From the NCBI RefSeq assembly GCF_029027965.1, contig NZ_CP119082.1, forward strand, positions 2,961,001 through 3,025,000: DNA of 64,000 nucleotides. Reading direction: 5' to 3'. Both the position numbers and the translations under genes were made by a program. Each line of letters starts with the position of its first letter. The first letter of the stretch is position 1. The stretch comes from Paracoccus sp. S3-43 (lineage in GTDB: Bacteria > Pseudomonadota > Alphaproteobacteria > Rhodobacterales > Rhodobacteraceae). Positions 18,511 through 25,643 of this stretch are shown in pieces. The notes under the pieces were generated by a model. That model was not told the origin of the DNA. It worked only from the letters and a program-made list of their open reading frames with translations, and did not search any database.

Positions 18511-19287
18511 ATGATCCGTTCCGCCCTGACCCTTCTACCCTGCCTGTGTCTCACGGCGCTGCCCCTGGCCGCCGAAGCCCCCACCCCCGGCCTGGCCGGC
18601 ATTCGCATCCTGCCGGGCTGGACCCGGTCGGATGGAAGCCGCATCGCCGCCATAGAGTTCCGGCTGGAACCCGGCTGGAAGACCTATTGGCGCAATCCCG
18701 GCGACAGCGGCCTGCCCCCGGTCTTCGACTGGTCCGAATCGGGCAACCTGGACCGCGTGACGCTGCACTGGCCCGCCCCGCAGGCGATTCCGTCCGACGA
18801 CGGGACGGCGCTTGGCTATCACGACCGGCTGGTGCTGCCCTTTACCGCGACCCCGGCAGCCCCCGGCGGCGGGGTCGAACTGGCGGTGACGGTCGATTTC
18901 GGGCTGTGCAAGAACATCTGCGTCCCGGCCCATGTCACCCTGACGGCGGGCGCGCCGGGGGCCGGGCCGGATCCCGCGATCCTTGCCGCGATGGACCGGG
19001 TGCCCCGCACGACCCCCGGCAGCCCCGATTGCGCGGTGCAGCCGATCGCCGACGGGATGCGCGTCACCGCCACCCTGCCCCGCCCCGTCGCCCTGGCGGC
19101 GATGGAACTGGCCGATGCCGAAGTCTGGACCTCGGGCGCCGAGTTGCGGACGGATGGTGGCGTCACGACGCTGACGGCCGATTTCGTCCCGCCCCAGGCC
19201 GCCCCCTTCGACCTGCCCCGCGACCGGCTGGTCTTTACCCTGGTCGACGACCAGGGCGCGGTCGAGATGCGGGGCTGCGCCGGATAG
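18511..19287 (+). CDS. exported protein with DsbD N-terminal-like (thiol:disulfide interchange) domain
   Basis: A 258-residue protein with a signal peptide (about residues 1-20, cut near PLAAEA). It resembles the periplasmic DsbD alpha domain: IEFRLEPGWKTYWRNPGDSGLPPVFDW, GYHDRLVLPF, then VDFGLCKNICVPAHV with a C-x3-C pair typical of the domain. It lacks the DsbD membrane and thioredoxin domains, so it would act alone as a periplasmic redox partner. The partner is not in the window. It converges on the uracil-DNA glycosylase gene. Confidence 0.75.
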   Translation: MIRSALTLLPCLCLTALPLAAEAPTPGLAGIRILPGWTRSDGSRIAAIEFRLEPGWKTYWRNPGDSGLPPVFDWSESGNLDRVTLHWPAPQAIPSDDGTALGYHDRLVLPFTATPAAPGGGVELAVTVDFGLCKNICVPAHVTLTAGAPGAGPDPAILAAMDRVPRTTPGSPDCAVQPIADGMRVTATLPRPVALAAMELADAEVWTSGAELRTDGGVTTLTADFVPPQAAPFDLPRDRLVFTLVDDQGAVEMRGCAG

Positions 19288-19300
19288 CCCCCGGCGGCCG

Positions 19301-20125
19301 TCAGGGTCTGTCCGCCCCCTCCAGCCGCGCGGCCAGCGACAGCAGATCGGCCCAGGCTTCCCGCTTGGCCGGGGGGTTGCGCAGCAGATAGGCGGGATGG
19401 GTCATCGGCAGCGCCGGGCGGCCATAGGCCTGCACCCAGTTCCCGCGCAGCCGCAGGATGCCGCGCCGCCCGATGGCCGCGTCGCAGGCGATATTGCCCA
19501 TCAGCACGATCAGGTCGGGGGCCACCAGGTCGATATGGCGGCGGACGAAGGGCAGGCTGACGGCGATCTCGTCGGGGCGGGGGTCGCGGTTGCCGGGGGG
19601 ACGCCAGGTCAGGACATTGGTGATGTAGAGCGCCTTTTCCGCATCCACCGCCCGGCGCGACAGGCCGATGGCGTCGAACATCCGGTCCAGCAACTGCCCC
19701 GCGCGGCCGACGAAGGGGCGGCCCTGGCGGTCCTCCTCGTCGCCCGGCGCCTCGCCCAGGATCAGGACGCGGGCCTTGGGATTGCCGTCGGCGAAACAGA
19801 AGTTCCGCGCGCCTTTCTTCAACTCGATCCCGTCGAAACCTTCCTGCGCGGCGGCCAGGGCGTCCAGCGTGGCCGCCGACGCCGCCAGGGCCTCGGCCTG
19901 GGCCAGGCGGGCGGGCAGGCCGTCATCGACGGGGGTCAGCGACAGGGCGGGGGCCGCCGGGGGGGCCAGCGGGATCTGCGGCGGCGCGGGGGGGGCCGCC
20001 AGGTCGAAGCGGTCCACCGGGGCGTCCAGCATGGGTTCGTCCACGCCCATCTCGGCCTGCCATTCCAGCAGCGCCAGCGCCGTGGCGGCATCAAGTTCGA
20101 TCCCGTGATAGGTCGGCCGGTCCAC
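19301..20125 (-). CDS. udg: family 4-like uracil-DNA glycosylase
   Basis: A 274-residue protein with an N-terminal Pro/Ala-rich extension (residues 40-95) and a C-terminal glycosylase fold. Visible are GEAPGDEEDRQGRPFVG (124-140, water-activating loop), TNVLTWRPPGNR (169-180), VLMGNIA and the DNA-intercalating MTHPAYLLR (241-249). Only two cysteines exist (C110, C214), so the four-Cys 4Fe-4S site of classic family 4 enzymes is absent. The start is GTG 20125, three bases after the petR stop. It removes uracil from DNA during base excision repair. Confidence 0.85.
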   Translation of the reverse strand: MDRPTYHGIELDAATALALLEWQAEMGVDEPMLDAPVDRFDLAAPPAPPQIPLAPPAAPALSLTPVDDGLPARLAQAEALAASAATLDALAAAQEGFDGIELKKGARNFCFADGNPKARVLILGEAPGDEEDRQGRPFVGRAGQLLDRMFDAIGLSRRAVDAEKALYITNVLTWRPPGNRDPRPDEIAVSLPFVRRHIDLVAPDLIVLMGNIACDAAIGRRGILRLRGNWVQAYGRPALPMTHPAYLLRNPPAKREAWADLLSLAARLEGADRP

Positions 20126-20127
20126 CG

Positions 20128-20832
20128 TCAGTCCACCACCAGCATGTAACCCGTGCCGCGCACGGTTTGCAGGAATCGCGGTTCCCTGGGATCGGGTTCG
20201 ATCTTGCGCCGCAGCCGGGTGATCTGCACGTCGATGGCGCGTTCGGAATTGTCGCCCTCGTCCCCGCCGCCCCGGCCCAGATCGTCGATCAGGTCGGCGC
20301 GGCTGACCGGTTCGCCCCGGCTGGCGGCCAGGCGGCGCAGCAGCGCCTGTTCGGTGCCGGTCAGGCGCAGATGGCTTTCGCCCTGCCACAATTCGCCCTT
20401 GTCGATGTCATAGCGCAGCGCCCCCAGGGTCAGGAACTTGGGCTGGTGAACCTCGGGGGCGGGAATGCGGCGCAGGATCGCGTTGATACGCAGCAGCAGT
20501 TCGCGCGGCTCGAAGGGCTTGGGCAGGTAATCGTCCGCGCCGACCTCAAGCCCGGTGATGCGGTCCTCGGTCTCGCCGCGGGCGGTCAGCAGCAGGATCG
20601 GCGTGGTCAGCCTTTCGCGCAAGGACCGGGTCAGGGCAAAGCCGTCTTCGCCCGGCATCATCACGTCCATCACGATCAGGTCGAAGTCCAGCCCGGCCAG
20701 CAACCGGCGGGCCTGGGCGGCGTCGCGGGCCAGCGTGACCAGAAAGCCGCTTTTGCGCAGGAACCGGCCCAGCAGCGCACGGATGCGTTCGTCGTCGTCG
20801 ACGATCAGCAGATGGGCGTCAGACTGGCTCAT
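20128..20832 (-). CDS. petR: OmpR-family response regulator, PetR-like
   Basis: A 234-residue two-domain regulator. The receiver has the acidic pocket VDDDE (12-14), phospho-acceptor D56 in VMDVMMPGEDG and K105 in YLPKPFEP. The C-terminal winged helix has AIDVQITRLRRKIEPDP and ends TVRGTGYMLVVD. It follows a MarR-type gene by 10 bp, the petP-petR order known in Rhodobacter capsulatus, where PetR is needed for cytochrome bc1 production. No sensor kinase is adjacent. The symbol rests on context and recalled similarity. Confidence 0.8.
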   Translation of the reverse strand: MSQSDAHLLIVDDDERIRALLGRFLRKSGFLVTLARDAAQARRLLAGLDFDLIVMDVMMPGEDGFALTRSLRERLTTPILLLTARGETEDRITGLEVGADDYLPKPFEPRELLLRINAILRRIPAPEVHQPKFLTLGALRYDIDKGELWQGESHLRLTGTEQALLRRLAASRGEPVSRADLIDDLGRGGGDEGDNSERAIDVQITRLRRKIEPDPREPRFLQTVRGTGYMLVVD

Positions 20833-20842
20833 GTCGCGGGCC

Positions 20843-21355
20843 TTATTCGGGCAGATCCTTCATCGACTGATACTGCGCCCGCGTCTCGGGGTCCATCATC
20901 GCCTCCAGCACCTGACGAAAGCCCGCCACCGCCTGCGGCCCGGCCGCGCGATAGGCCTGGCGCATCCGCGCCCGCTGCGCCTCGGACAGGCGGCGTTCCA
21001 GGGCCGCGCCCTTGTCGGTCAGGAACAGCAGCCGTTCGCGCCGGTCACGGCGGCCGATGCGGCTTTCCACCAGCCCGTCGTCGATCAGCGCGCGCAGCAC
21101 GCGGTTCAGCGACTGCTTGGTCACGCCCAGCACGTCCAGCAGCGATGTCACCGTCAGCCCCGGATCGCGATGGATGAAATGCAGCGCCCGGTGATGGGCG
21201 CGGCCGTAATCCAGCCCTGCCAGTATCAGGTCCGGGTCGGCGGTGAAGGCGCGATAGGCGAAGAACATCGCCTCGATCCCGCGACGCAGCTTGTCGTCGG
21301 TCAGGAACAGCAGATCCTCGCCCATCAGGGTATGAACGCGCATCGTCTCGGCCAT
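20843..21355 (-). CDS. petP: MarR-family regulator, PetP-like
   Basis: A 170-residue winged-helix regulator of the MarR type: GLDYGRAHHRALHFIHRDPG, then LTVTSLLDVLGVTKQSLNRVL (recognition helix region), LIDDGLVESRIGRRDRRERLLFLT (wing). ATG 21355 has GGAG 5 nt upstream; a GTG at 21361 would overlap that site, so I reject it. In Rhodobacter capsulatus petP precedes petR and the two act together. The divergent neighbour is ilvE, so the 151-bp gap must hold both promoters. Confidence 0.8.
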   Translation of the reverse strand: MAETMRVHTLMGEDLLFLTDDKLRRGIEAMFFAYRAFTADPDLILAGLDYGRAHHRALHFIHRDPGLTVTSLLDVLGVTKQSLNRVLRALIDDGLVESRIGRRDRRERLLFLTDKGAALERRLSEAQRARMRQAYRAAGPQAVAGFRQVLEAMMDPETRAQYQSMKDLPE

Positions 21356-21506
21356 CGCCACTCCTTTTCCCGGTTGCCCCGGTGATAGGGCAGTGTTGTT
21401 GACTTTCCACGATTCGATTGCTAGGCGTCAAGGGCTTCGCGCAACAAAAGGGCCGGTTCCGGGCGGACCCGCGCAAGAATTGAAAAGCCCGGCGGGATTG
21501 GAGAGA

Positions 21507-22379
21507 ATGATGACGGCGGCCTATGACGATCGCGACGGCAAGATCTGGATGGATGGCGAACTGGTCGACTGGCGCGACGCGAAGGTGCATATCCTGACCC
21601 ACGCGCTGCATTACGCAAGCTCGGTCTTCGAGGGCGAGCGGTGCTATGACGGCACGATCTTCAAGGGCCACGACCATTCGCTGCGGCTGATCGAATCGGC
21701 CCGCCTGCTGGACATGCAGTCGCCCTACTCCGCCGAGGAGATCGACGCCGCGAAGGAATCCGTGCTGAAGGCCAACGGCTTCACCAACGCCTATGTCCGC
21801 GCGGTGATGTGGCGCGGTTCGGGCCCCGACATGGGCGTGTCGGCGGCGCGCAACAAGGTCCGCATGGCCGTGGCCTGCTGGGAATGGGGCAGCTATTACG
21901 GCGACGCGAAATGGCAGGGCGCGAAGCTGGACGTGGCGAAATGGAAGCGCCCGTCGCCGGAAACCATCCCGACCGCCGCCAAGGCCGCCGGTCTTTACAT
22001 GATCTGCACGATGTCGAAGCACGCGGCCGAGGCCAAGGGCTGTTCCGACGCGCTGTTCATGGACTGGGAAGGCTATGTCGCCGAGGCGACCGGCGCCAAT
22101 ATCTTTTTCATCAAGGACGGTGAGGTCCATACCCCCCAGGCCGACCGCTTCCTGAACGGCATCACCCGCCAGACCATCATCCAGATGCTGAAGGACAACG
22201 GCACCGTGGTCCACGAACGCCGCATCCGCCCCGAGGAGCTGGAGGATTTCCAGGAATGCTTCCTGACCGGGACCGCCGCCGAGGTGACCCCGGTCGGCCA
22301 GATCGGCGACTGGCATTTCCAGGTCGGGCAGACCACGCGGAAGATCAGCGAGGATTACGAAAAGCTGGTCAGGGCGTAA
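21507..22379 (+). CDS. ilvE: branched-chain amino acid aminotransferase
   Basis: A 290-residue class IV PLP aminotransferase that interconverts Leu, Ile and Val with their 2-oxo acids. Motifs: KVHILTHALHYASSVFEGER (substrate loop), the PLP-Lys region IPTAAKAAGLYMICTMSK, DALFMDWEGYVAEATGANIFF and NGITRQTIIQML (phosphate binding). The start ATG 21507 follows GGAGAG. An adjacent in-frame ATG at 21510 is equally possible. A strong rho-independent-like hairpin ends the transcript at 22422-22443. Confidence 0.92.
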   Translation: MMTAAYDDRDGKIWMDGELVDWRDAKVHILTHALHYASSVFEGERCYDGTIFKGHDHSLRLIESARLLDMQSPYSAEEIDAAKESVLKANGFTNAYVRAVMWRGSGPDMGVSAARNKVRMAVACWEWGSYYGDAKWQGAKLDVAKWKRPSPETIPTAAKAAGLYMICTMSKHAAEAKGCSDALFMDWEGYVAEATGANIFFIKDGEVHTPQADRFLNGITRQTIIQMLKDNGTVVHERRIRPEELEDFQECFLTGTAAEVTPVGQIGDWHFQVGQTTRKISEDYEKLVRA

Positions 22380-22421
22380 CAGCCCGCGCGCAGGGTGCGT
22401 GCAAGCGCATCCCTCGGATCC

Positions 22422-22452
22422 GGGCCGTCCGCAGGGGCGGCCCTTCGCTTTC
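22422..22452 (+). terminator. ilvE intrinsic terminator
   Basis: GGGCCGTCC, loop GCAG and GGGCGGCCC form a 9-bp stem with one G-U pair, followed by TTCGCTTTCTT. It starts 43 nt after the ilvE stop and has the expected hairpin plus T-rich layout. Confidence 0.65.
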
Positions 22453-22476
22453 TTGCCTCGTCCGCGGCAAGGGTGC

Positions 22477-22794
22477 ATGAAGCGGCGGACGACAACCGGG
22501 CGATCAGATGAACCCCCAGGCATCCTGGATCTCTTGCAGCTTTTCGCTGCGGCAGCCGCCGCCCTGACGCTGGCCGTGGCGCTTGGGCTGCAAAATCCGT
22601 TCTGGGCGGCGATGCCGATCTGGGTCGTGGCCCAGCCGCATCGAGAGGATCTGTTGCAGCGAGCCTTTCTGCCCCGCGGGAATCGCGGCGGGGATGACGC
22701 TGCGCATCTTCAGCATCATCATCGGCGCGGCCCGCAGCCCGGTGCCGATCCTGACCTTCATGCTGCCCGGCGCACCATCCCCGCCGCGCATTAG
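22477..22794 (+). pseudogene. truncated, frameshifted FUSC-family membrane protein remnant
   Basis: From ATG 22477 the frame gives LQLFAAAAAALTLAVALGLQ and NPFWAAMPIWVVAQPHREDL, which resemble the first membrane helix and conserved WxVAQP loop at the start of FUSC (fusaric acid resistance / aromatic acid exporter) proteins. After about residue 65 this frame becomes Arg/His-rich nonsense. The next frame instead reads AGIAAGMTLRIFSIIIGAA, a plausible continuation. Full FUSC proteins exceed 350 residues, so this is a decayed 5' fragment with at least one frameshift and loss of the rest. The match is from motif memory. Confidence 0.5.
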
Positions 22795-22819
22795 GAAAAG
22801 GCCGCCCCGAAGGGCGGCC
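22794..22819 (-). terminator. intrinsic terminator of the 22828 gene (UUCG loop)
   Basis: On the minus strand GGCCGCCC, loop TTCG and GGGCGGCC form a perfect 8-bp stem followed by TTTTCC, beginning 8 nt after the stop of the 62-residue gene. A UUCG tetraloop on a GC stem is exceptionally stable. Confidence 0.75.
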
Positions 22820-22827
22820 CATCGCGG

Positions 22828-23016
22828 TCATCGCATCTGTTCGCGTTCGATGCGCAGGAATTCGGCCGCCTGGCGGTTGTCCTCGGCCCGCATCTGCGGA
22901 CGGGTATGCAGGATTTCGATGGCGGGATGGGTGCCCGATTCGCGTTCGTATCGGGCGAATTCGCGCAGGCGCGCGCCGCTGTTCTCTCGGGGTTGGTCGA
23001 TAATATGCTTGCTCAT
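22828..23016 (-). CDS. small conserved-looking hypothetical protein, 62 aa
   Basis: A 62-residue charged protein starting MSKHIIDQPRENSGARLREF, with a later block of Arg/Glu/Gln-rich helix ending EFLRIEREQMR. I do not recognise the family. Support for being real: AGAGGAGG lies 7 nt before ATG 23016, and a strong UUCG-loop terminator follows the stop, so it forms a complete monocistronic unit. No cysteines, no membrane segment and no signal peptide are seen. It lies between the FUSC remnant and ptsN. Confidence 0.65.
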   Translation of the reverse strand: MSKHIIDQPRENSGARLREFARYERESGTHPAIEILHTRPQMRAEDNRQAAEFLRIEREQMR

Positions 23017-23079
23017 ATCCGGCCTCCTCTGGGGCAGAGAGAGCGTCACTATAGGACCGAATCGCCCCGGATCAAACCC

Positions 23080-23541
23080 TCAGGCGGCCTTGACGCCCTG
23101 GGCGGCCAGAACCGCGTGCAGCGCCACCGGGTCGTCATTGGCGCGCAGCTTGGCGCGCAGGTCGGTGTCGCGCAGGGTGCGGGACACAAGCGCCAGGGCC
23201 TTGAGGTGATCGACGCCGCTGGATTCCGGCGCCAGCAGGCCGAAGACCAGATCGACGGGCTGGCGGTCCACCGCGTCGAAATCGAGGGGCTTTTCCAGCC
23301 GCACGAACAGGCCCACCACCGTGTGCAGCCCATGCAGCCGCGCATGGGGCAAGGCCACGCCTTGGCCGACGCCGGTCGGCCCCAGGCTTTCGCGTTCCTG
23401 CAACGCGTCCAGAACCTCGGTCGCGTTCAGGCCGTATTCGGCATGGGCCAGATCCGCAAGCTCCTGAAACAGGCGCTTTTTGGACGTTACCTGCCCCAGG
23501 GACCGCACGGCTCCGGGCTTGAGGATTTCGGTCAACTGCAT
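23080..23541 (-). CDS. ptsN: nitrogen-regulatory PTS IIA protein PtsN (EIIA-Ntr)
   Basis: A 153-residue EIIA-Ntr. The phosphorylated His is H66 in GVGQGVALPHARLHGL; other family blocks are RESLGPTGVG, PVDLVFGLLAPESSGVDHLKAL and the LRDTDLRAKL helix. It receives phosphate from the PTS-Ntr relay and regulates potassium and carbon/nitrogen functions rather than transporting sugar. ATG 23541 starts the domain. It lies downstream of hpf with a hairpin between them. Confidence 0.92.
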   Translation of the reverse strand: MQLTEILKPGAVRSLGQVTSKKRLFQELADLAHAEYGLNATEVLDALQERESLGPTGVGQGVALPHARLHGLHTVVGLFVRLEKPLDFDAVDRQPVDLVFGLLAPESSGVDHLKALALVSRTLRDTDLRAKLRANDDPVALHAVLAAQGVKAA

Positions 23542-23567
23542 GGCTGGCGTCTTTCCCAAAGGCTCAA

Positions 23568-23595
23568 GCGCCCCCGCGCAGAATGCCGGGGGCGC
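23568..23595 (-). terminator. hairpin between hpf and ptsN
   Basis: A perfect 9-bp inverted repeat GCGCCCCCG / CGGGGGCGC with a 10-nt loop lies 37 nt after the hpf stop and 27 nt before the ptsN start. Only short T stretches follow (TTGAGCCTTTGG), so partial termination or mRNA-end formation is more likely than full termination. Confidence 0.5.
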
Positions 23596-23632
23596 GTCAA
23601 CTCTCGTTTGTCAGGCGTTCCGCGCGGCGGCC

Positions 23633-24208
23633 TCAGCCATTGCCGCGCGGGTCGATCCAGCCCACATTGCCGTCGTCGCGGCGGTGGACCACATTGACGC
23701 CCCCGTGCTTTTCATTGCGGAACACCAGAAGCGGGGTGCCCGACAGTTCCATCTGCATCACCGCATCGCCCACCGACAATGTGGGCACGCGGGTTTCCAT
23801 CTCGGCGATGATGATCGGTTGCAGGCCGCTGTCCTGCGCTTCCCATTCATCCTCGTCGGCGGCCAGCACATACATGCCTGCCTGGCCGAATTCAACCGGT
23901 TCGGACCTGTCCTTGTGGTGATCCTTCAGGCGGCGCTTGTAACGGCGAAGCTGCTTGTCCATCTTTTCGCGGCAGGCCTCGAAGGCGGCATAGATCTCGG
24001 TCGCGGCGCCGCGGGCGGTCACGTTCAGTCCGGTGGACAGATGCACCACGGCGTCGCACAGGAACTGATGGGCATCCTTGGAAAAGGTGACCGTCGCATC
24101 CGTGGGGCGCTGCGAATATTTGCCGACCGTTTCGCCCACTTGCGTCTTCACATGCGTCGAAAGCGCATCGCCGATATCGATCTGTTTTCCGCTGATGGTA
24201 TAGCGCAT
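23633..24208 (-). CDS. hpf: long-form ribosome hibernation promoting factor
   Basis: A 191-residue protein with two domains. The N-terminal S30AE fold starts MRYTISGKQIDIGDALSTHV and includes KYSQRPTDATVTFSKD and a basic helix MDKQLRRYKRRLKDHHKD. The C-terminal dimerisation domain contains PVEFGQAGMY and LSVGDAVMQMELSGTPLLVFRNEKHGGVNVVHRR. Long HPF dimerises inactive 70S ribosomes into 100S particles. ATG 24208 has AGAGGAAAG upstream. A TTGACA-containing dyad 110 nt upstream may control it. Confidence 0.93.
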   Translation of the reverse strand: MRYTISGKQIDIGDALSTHVKTQVGETVGKYSQRPTDATVTFSKDAHQFLCDAVVHLSTGLNVTARGAATEIYAAFEACREKMDKQLRRYKRRLKDHHKDRSEPVEFGQAGMYVLAADEDEWEAQDSGLQPIIIAEMETRVPTLSVGDAVMQMELSGTPLLVFRNEKHGGVNVVHRRDDGNVGWIDPRGNG

Positions 24209-24319
24209 CGTCTTTCCTCTCGGTTGCCCGTCTTCCATGCGCCGGCCCGTTCAAAGCAGCCGGCGCGCGGCGGAAACGGGGTTGGCGAGGTGCGGTCTTG
24301 GTCCGCGCCCCCGTGAATC

Positions 24320-24349
24320 AATTTGGTGACAGCAAACCGGTTCTGTCAA
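24320..24349 (-). promoter_or_regulatory. hpf: putative hpf promoter with operator-like dyad
   Basis: On the minus strand a perfect -35 hexamer TTGACA (24349-24344) is followed after 18 nt by CAAATT (24325-24320), a fair -10. TGACAG (24327-24332) and CTGTCA (24343-24348) form a perfect 6-bp dyad enclosing the palindrome AACCGGTT (24335-24342). The dyad overlaps the -35 box, as expected for an operator. It lies 112-141 nt upstream of the hpf start. Confidence 0.5.
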
Positions 24350-24400
24350 CGGGGCGCAGATCCGTGTCAGGCGATTTCGCGCGCCGCCAACCCACGACCA

Positions 24401-25150
24401 TCAGGCCATGCGGAAGCCTTCGCCCAGATAGACCTCGCGCACCTTGGGATCGGCGACGATCTGGTCGGTGCTGCCCGACATCAGCACGATGCCGTCATGC
24501 AGGATATAGGCCCGGTCGACGATGCCCAGCGTCTCGCGCACGTTGTGGTCGGTGATCAGCACGCCGATGCCGCGCGATTTCAGGTCGTGGACCAACCCGC
24601 GAATCTCGCCCACGGCAATGGGATCGACGCCCGCGAAGGGTTCGTCCAGCAGCAGGAAGCTGGGATCCGAGGCCAGGCAGCGCGCGATCTCGGCCCGGCG
24701 GCGTTCGCCCCCCGACAGGGCCAGGGCGGGGGCGGCGCGCAGATGCTCGATCGAGAAATCGCCCAGCAACTCCTCAAGCCGGTCGCGGCGGTGGCGGGGA
24801 TCCTCGTGGACGACCTCCAGCACGGCCATGATGTTCTGCTCGACCGTCAAGCCGCGAAAGATCGACATTTCCTGCGGCAGATAGCCGATGCCGATCCGCG
24901 CGCGCCGGAACATCGGCAGGCGCGTGGCGTCCTGCCCGTCGATCAGCACCTGCCCGGCATCGGGCGGCACAAGCCCGGCGATGCAGTAAAAGCAGGTGGT
25001 CTTGCCCGACCCGTTCGGACCCAGCAGGGCCACGACCTCGCCGCGCGCCAGATCGACCGACACGTCGCGGATCACCGGGCGGTTGCGATAGGACTTGCGC
25101 AGCCCCCGGACCCGCAGCCCGTCGCCCGAACGCGCCGCCGCGCCCCGCAT
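24401..25150 (-). CDS. lptB: LPS export ABC transporter ATP-binding protein LptB
   Basis: A 249-residue ATPase that powers lipopolysaccharide extraction from the inner membrane with LptF/LptG. Walker A is GPNGSGKTT (44-52), the Q-loop region is YLPQEMSIFRGLTVEQNI, the signature is ALSGGERRRAEIARCL and Walker B is LLLDEPFAGVDPIAV, with the H-loop in ITDHNVRET. Its start overlaps the lptA stop by 1 nt. Downstream, 192 bp separate it from hpf; the rpoN gene often found between them in proteobacteria is absent. Confidence 0.95.
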   Translation of the reverse strand: MRGAAARSGDGLRVRGLRKSYRNRPVIRDVSVDLARGEVVALLGPNGSGKTTCFYCIAGLVPPDAGQVLIDGQDATRLPMFRRARIGIGYLPQEMSIFRGLTVEQNIMAVLEVVHEDPRHRRDRLEELLGDFSIEHLRAAPALALSGGERRRAEIARCLASDPSFLLLDEPFAGVDPIAVGEIRGLVHDLKSRGIGVLITDHNVRETLGIVDRAYILHDGIVLMSGSTDQIVADPKVREVYLGEGFRMA

Positions 25151-25626
25151 CAGTTGCCGCCCGGTTGCAGGACCGACCGCACCCGGCCCTGGACCTGTGC
25201 GGTGCCCGATTCCAGGTTCACCTGCATCGTCTCGCCGGTCAGCACGTTCTGCCCCTGCGTCAGCACCACGTCGCCGGTCAGCGTGACATTGCCCGATTCC
25301 ACATCATAGGTCGCGGCCTGCGCTTCGGCCGCGTCCTGGCCCGACACCAGCGTCACGTTGCCTTTGGCGTCCAGCGACCGGATGCGGTCTTGCCCGCCCT
25401 CGGCATAGATCACCGTCACGCTGTCGGCGGACAGCCGCATCTCGCCCTGGCCGATCACCACGTTGCCGGTAAAGACCGCGCTGCCGTCGGCCTGGTTCAC
25501 GGACAGGGTGTCCGCCGCCACCTCGACCGGGGCCTTGACGTCGGCGCGCATCCCCCCGAAGGCGACGTTCTGCGCGACAGCCGGGGTTGCGGCAAGGATC
25601 AGGGCTGTCAGCAGGGGGCGAAGCAT
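25150..25626 (-). CDS. lptA: LPS transport periplasmic protein LptA
   Basis: A 158-residue periplasmic protein with a signal peptide (1-18, cut at AVAQN). The OstA-like beta-jellyroll is seen in PVEVAADTLSVNQADGSAVFTGNVVI, RLSADSVTVIY, NVTLTGDVVLTQGQNVLTGETM. LptA oligomers bridge LptC and LptD to carry LPS across the periplasm. It lies 17 bp after lptC and is coupled to lptB by TGATG. Confidence 0.92.
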   Translation of the reverse strand: MLRPLLTALILAATPAVAQNVAFGGMRADVKAPVEVAADTLSVNQADGSAVFTGNVVIGQGEMRLSADSVTVIYAEGGQDRIRSLDAKGNVTLVSGQDAAEAQAATYDVESGNVTLTGDVVLTQGQNVLTGETMQVNLESGTAQVQGRVRSVLQPGGN

Positions 25627-25643
25627 CGGTTCGGTCCTTTGGG

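Noticed and set aside
21359-21361. GTG as the start of petP
   Set aside because: Its first base lies within the AAGGAG ribosome-binding site. The ATG six bases later has correct spacing.
21399-21427. TTGACT followed by a possible -10 in the petP-ilvE gap
   Set aside because: The -35 is good, but at 16-18 bp spacing the -10 candidates (CTAGGC, TAGGCG) are poor, so I do not call a promoter.
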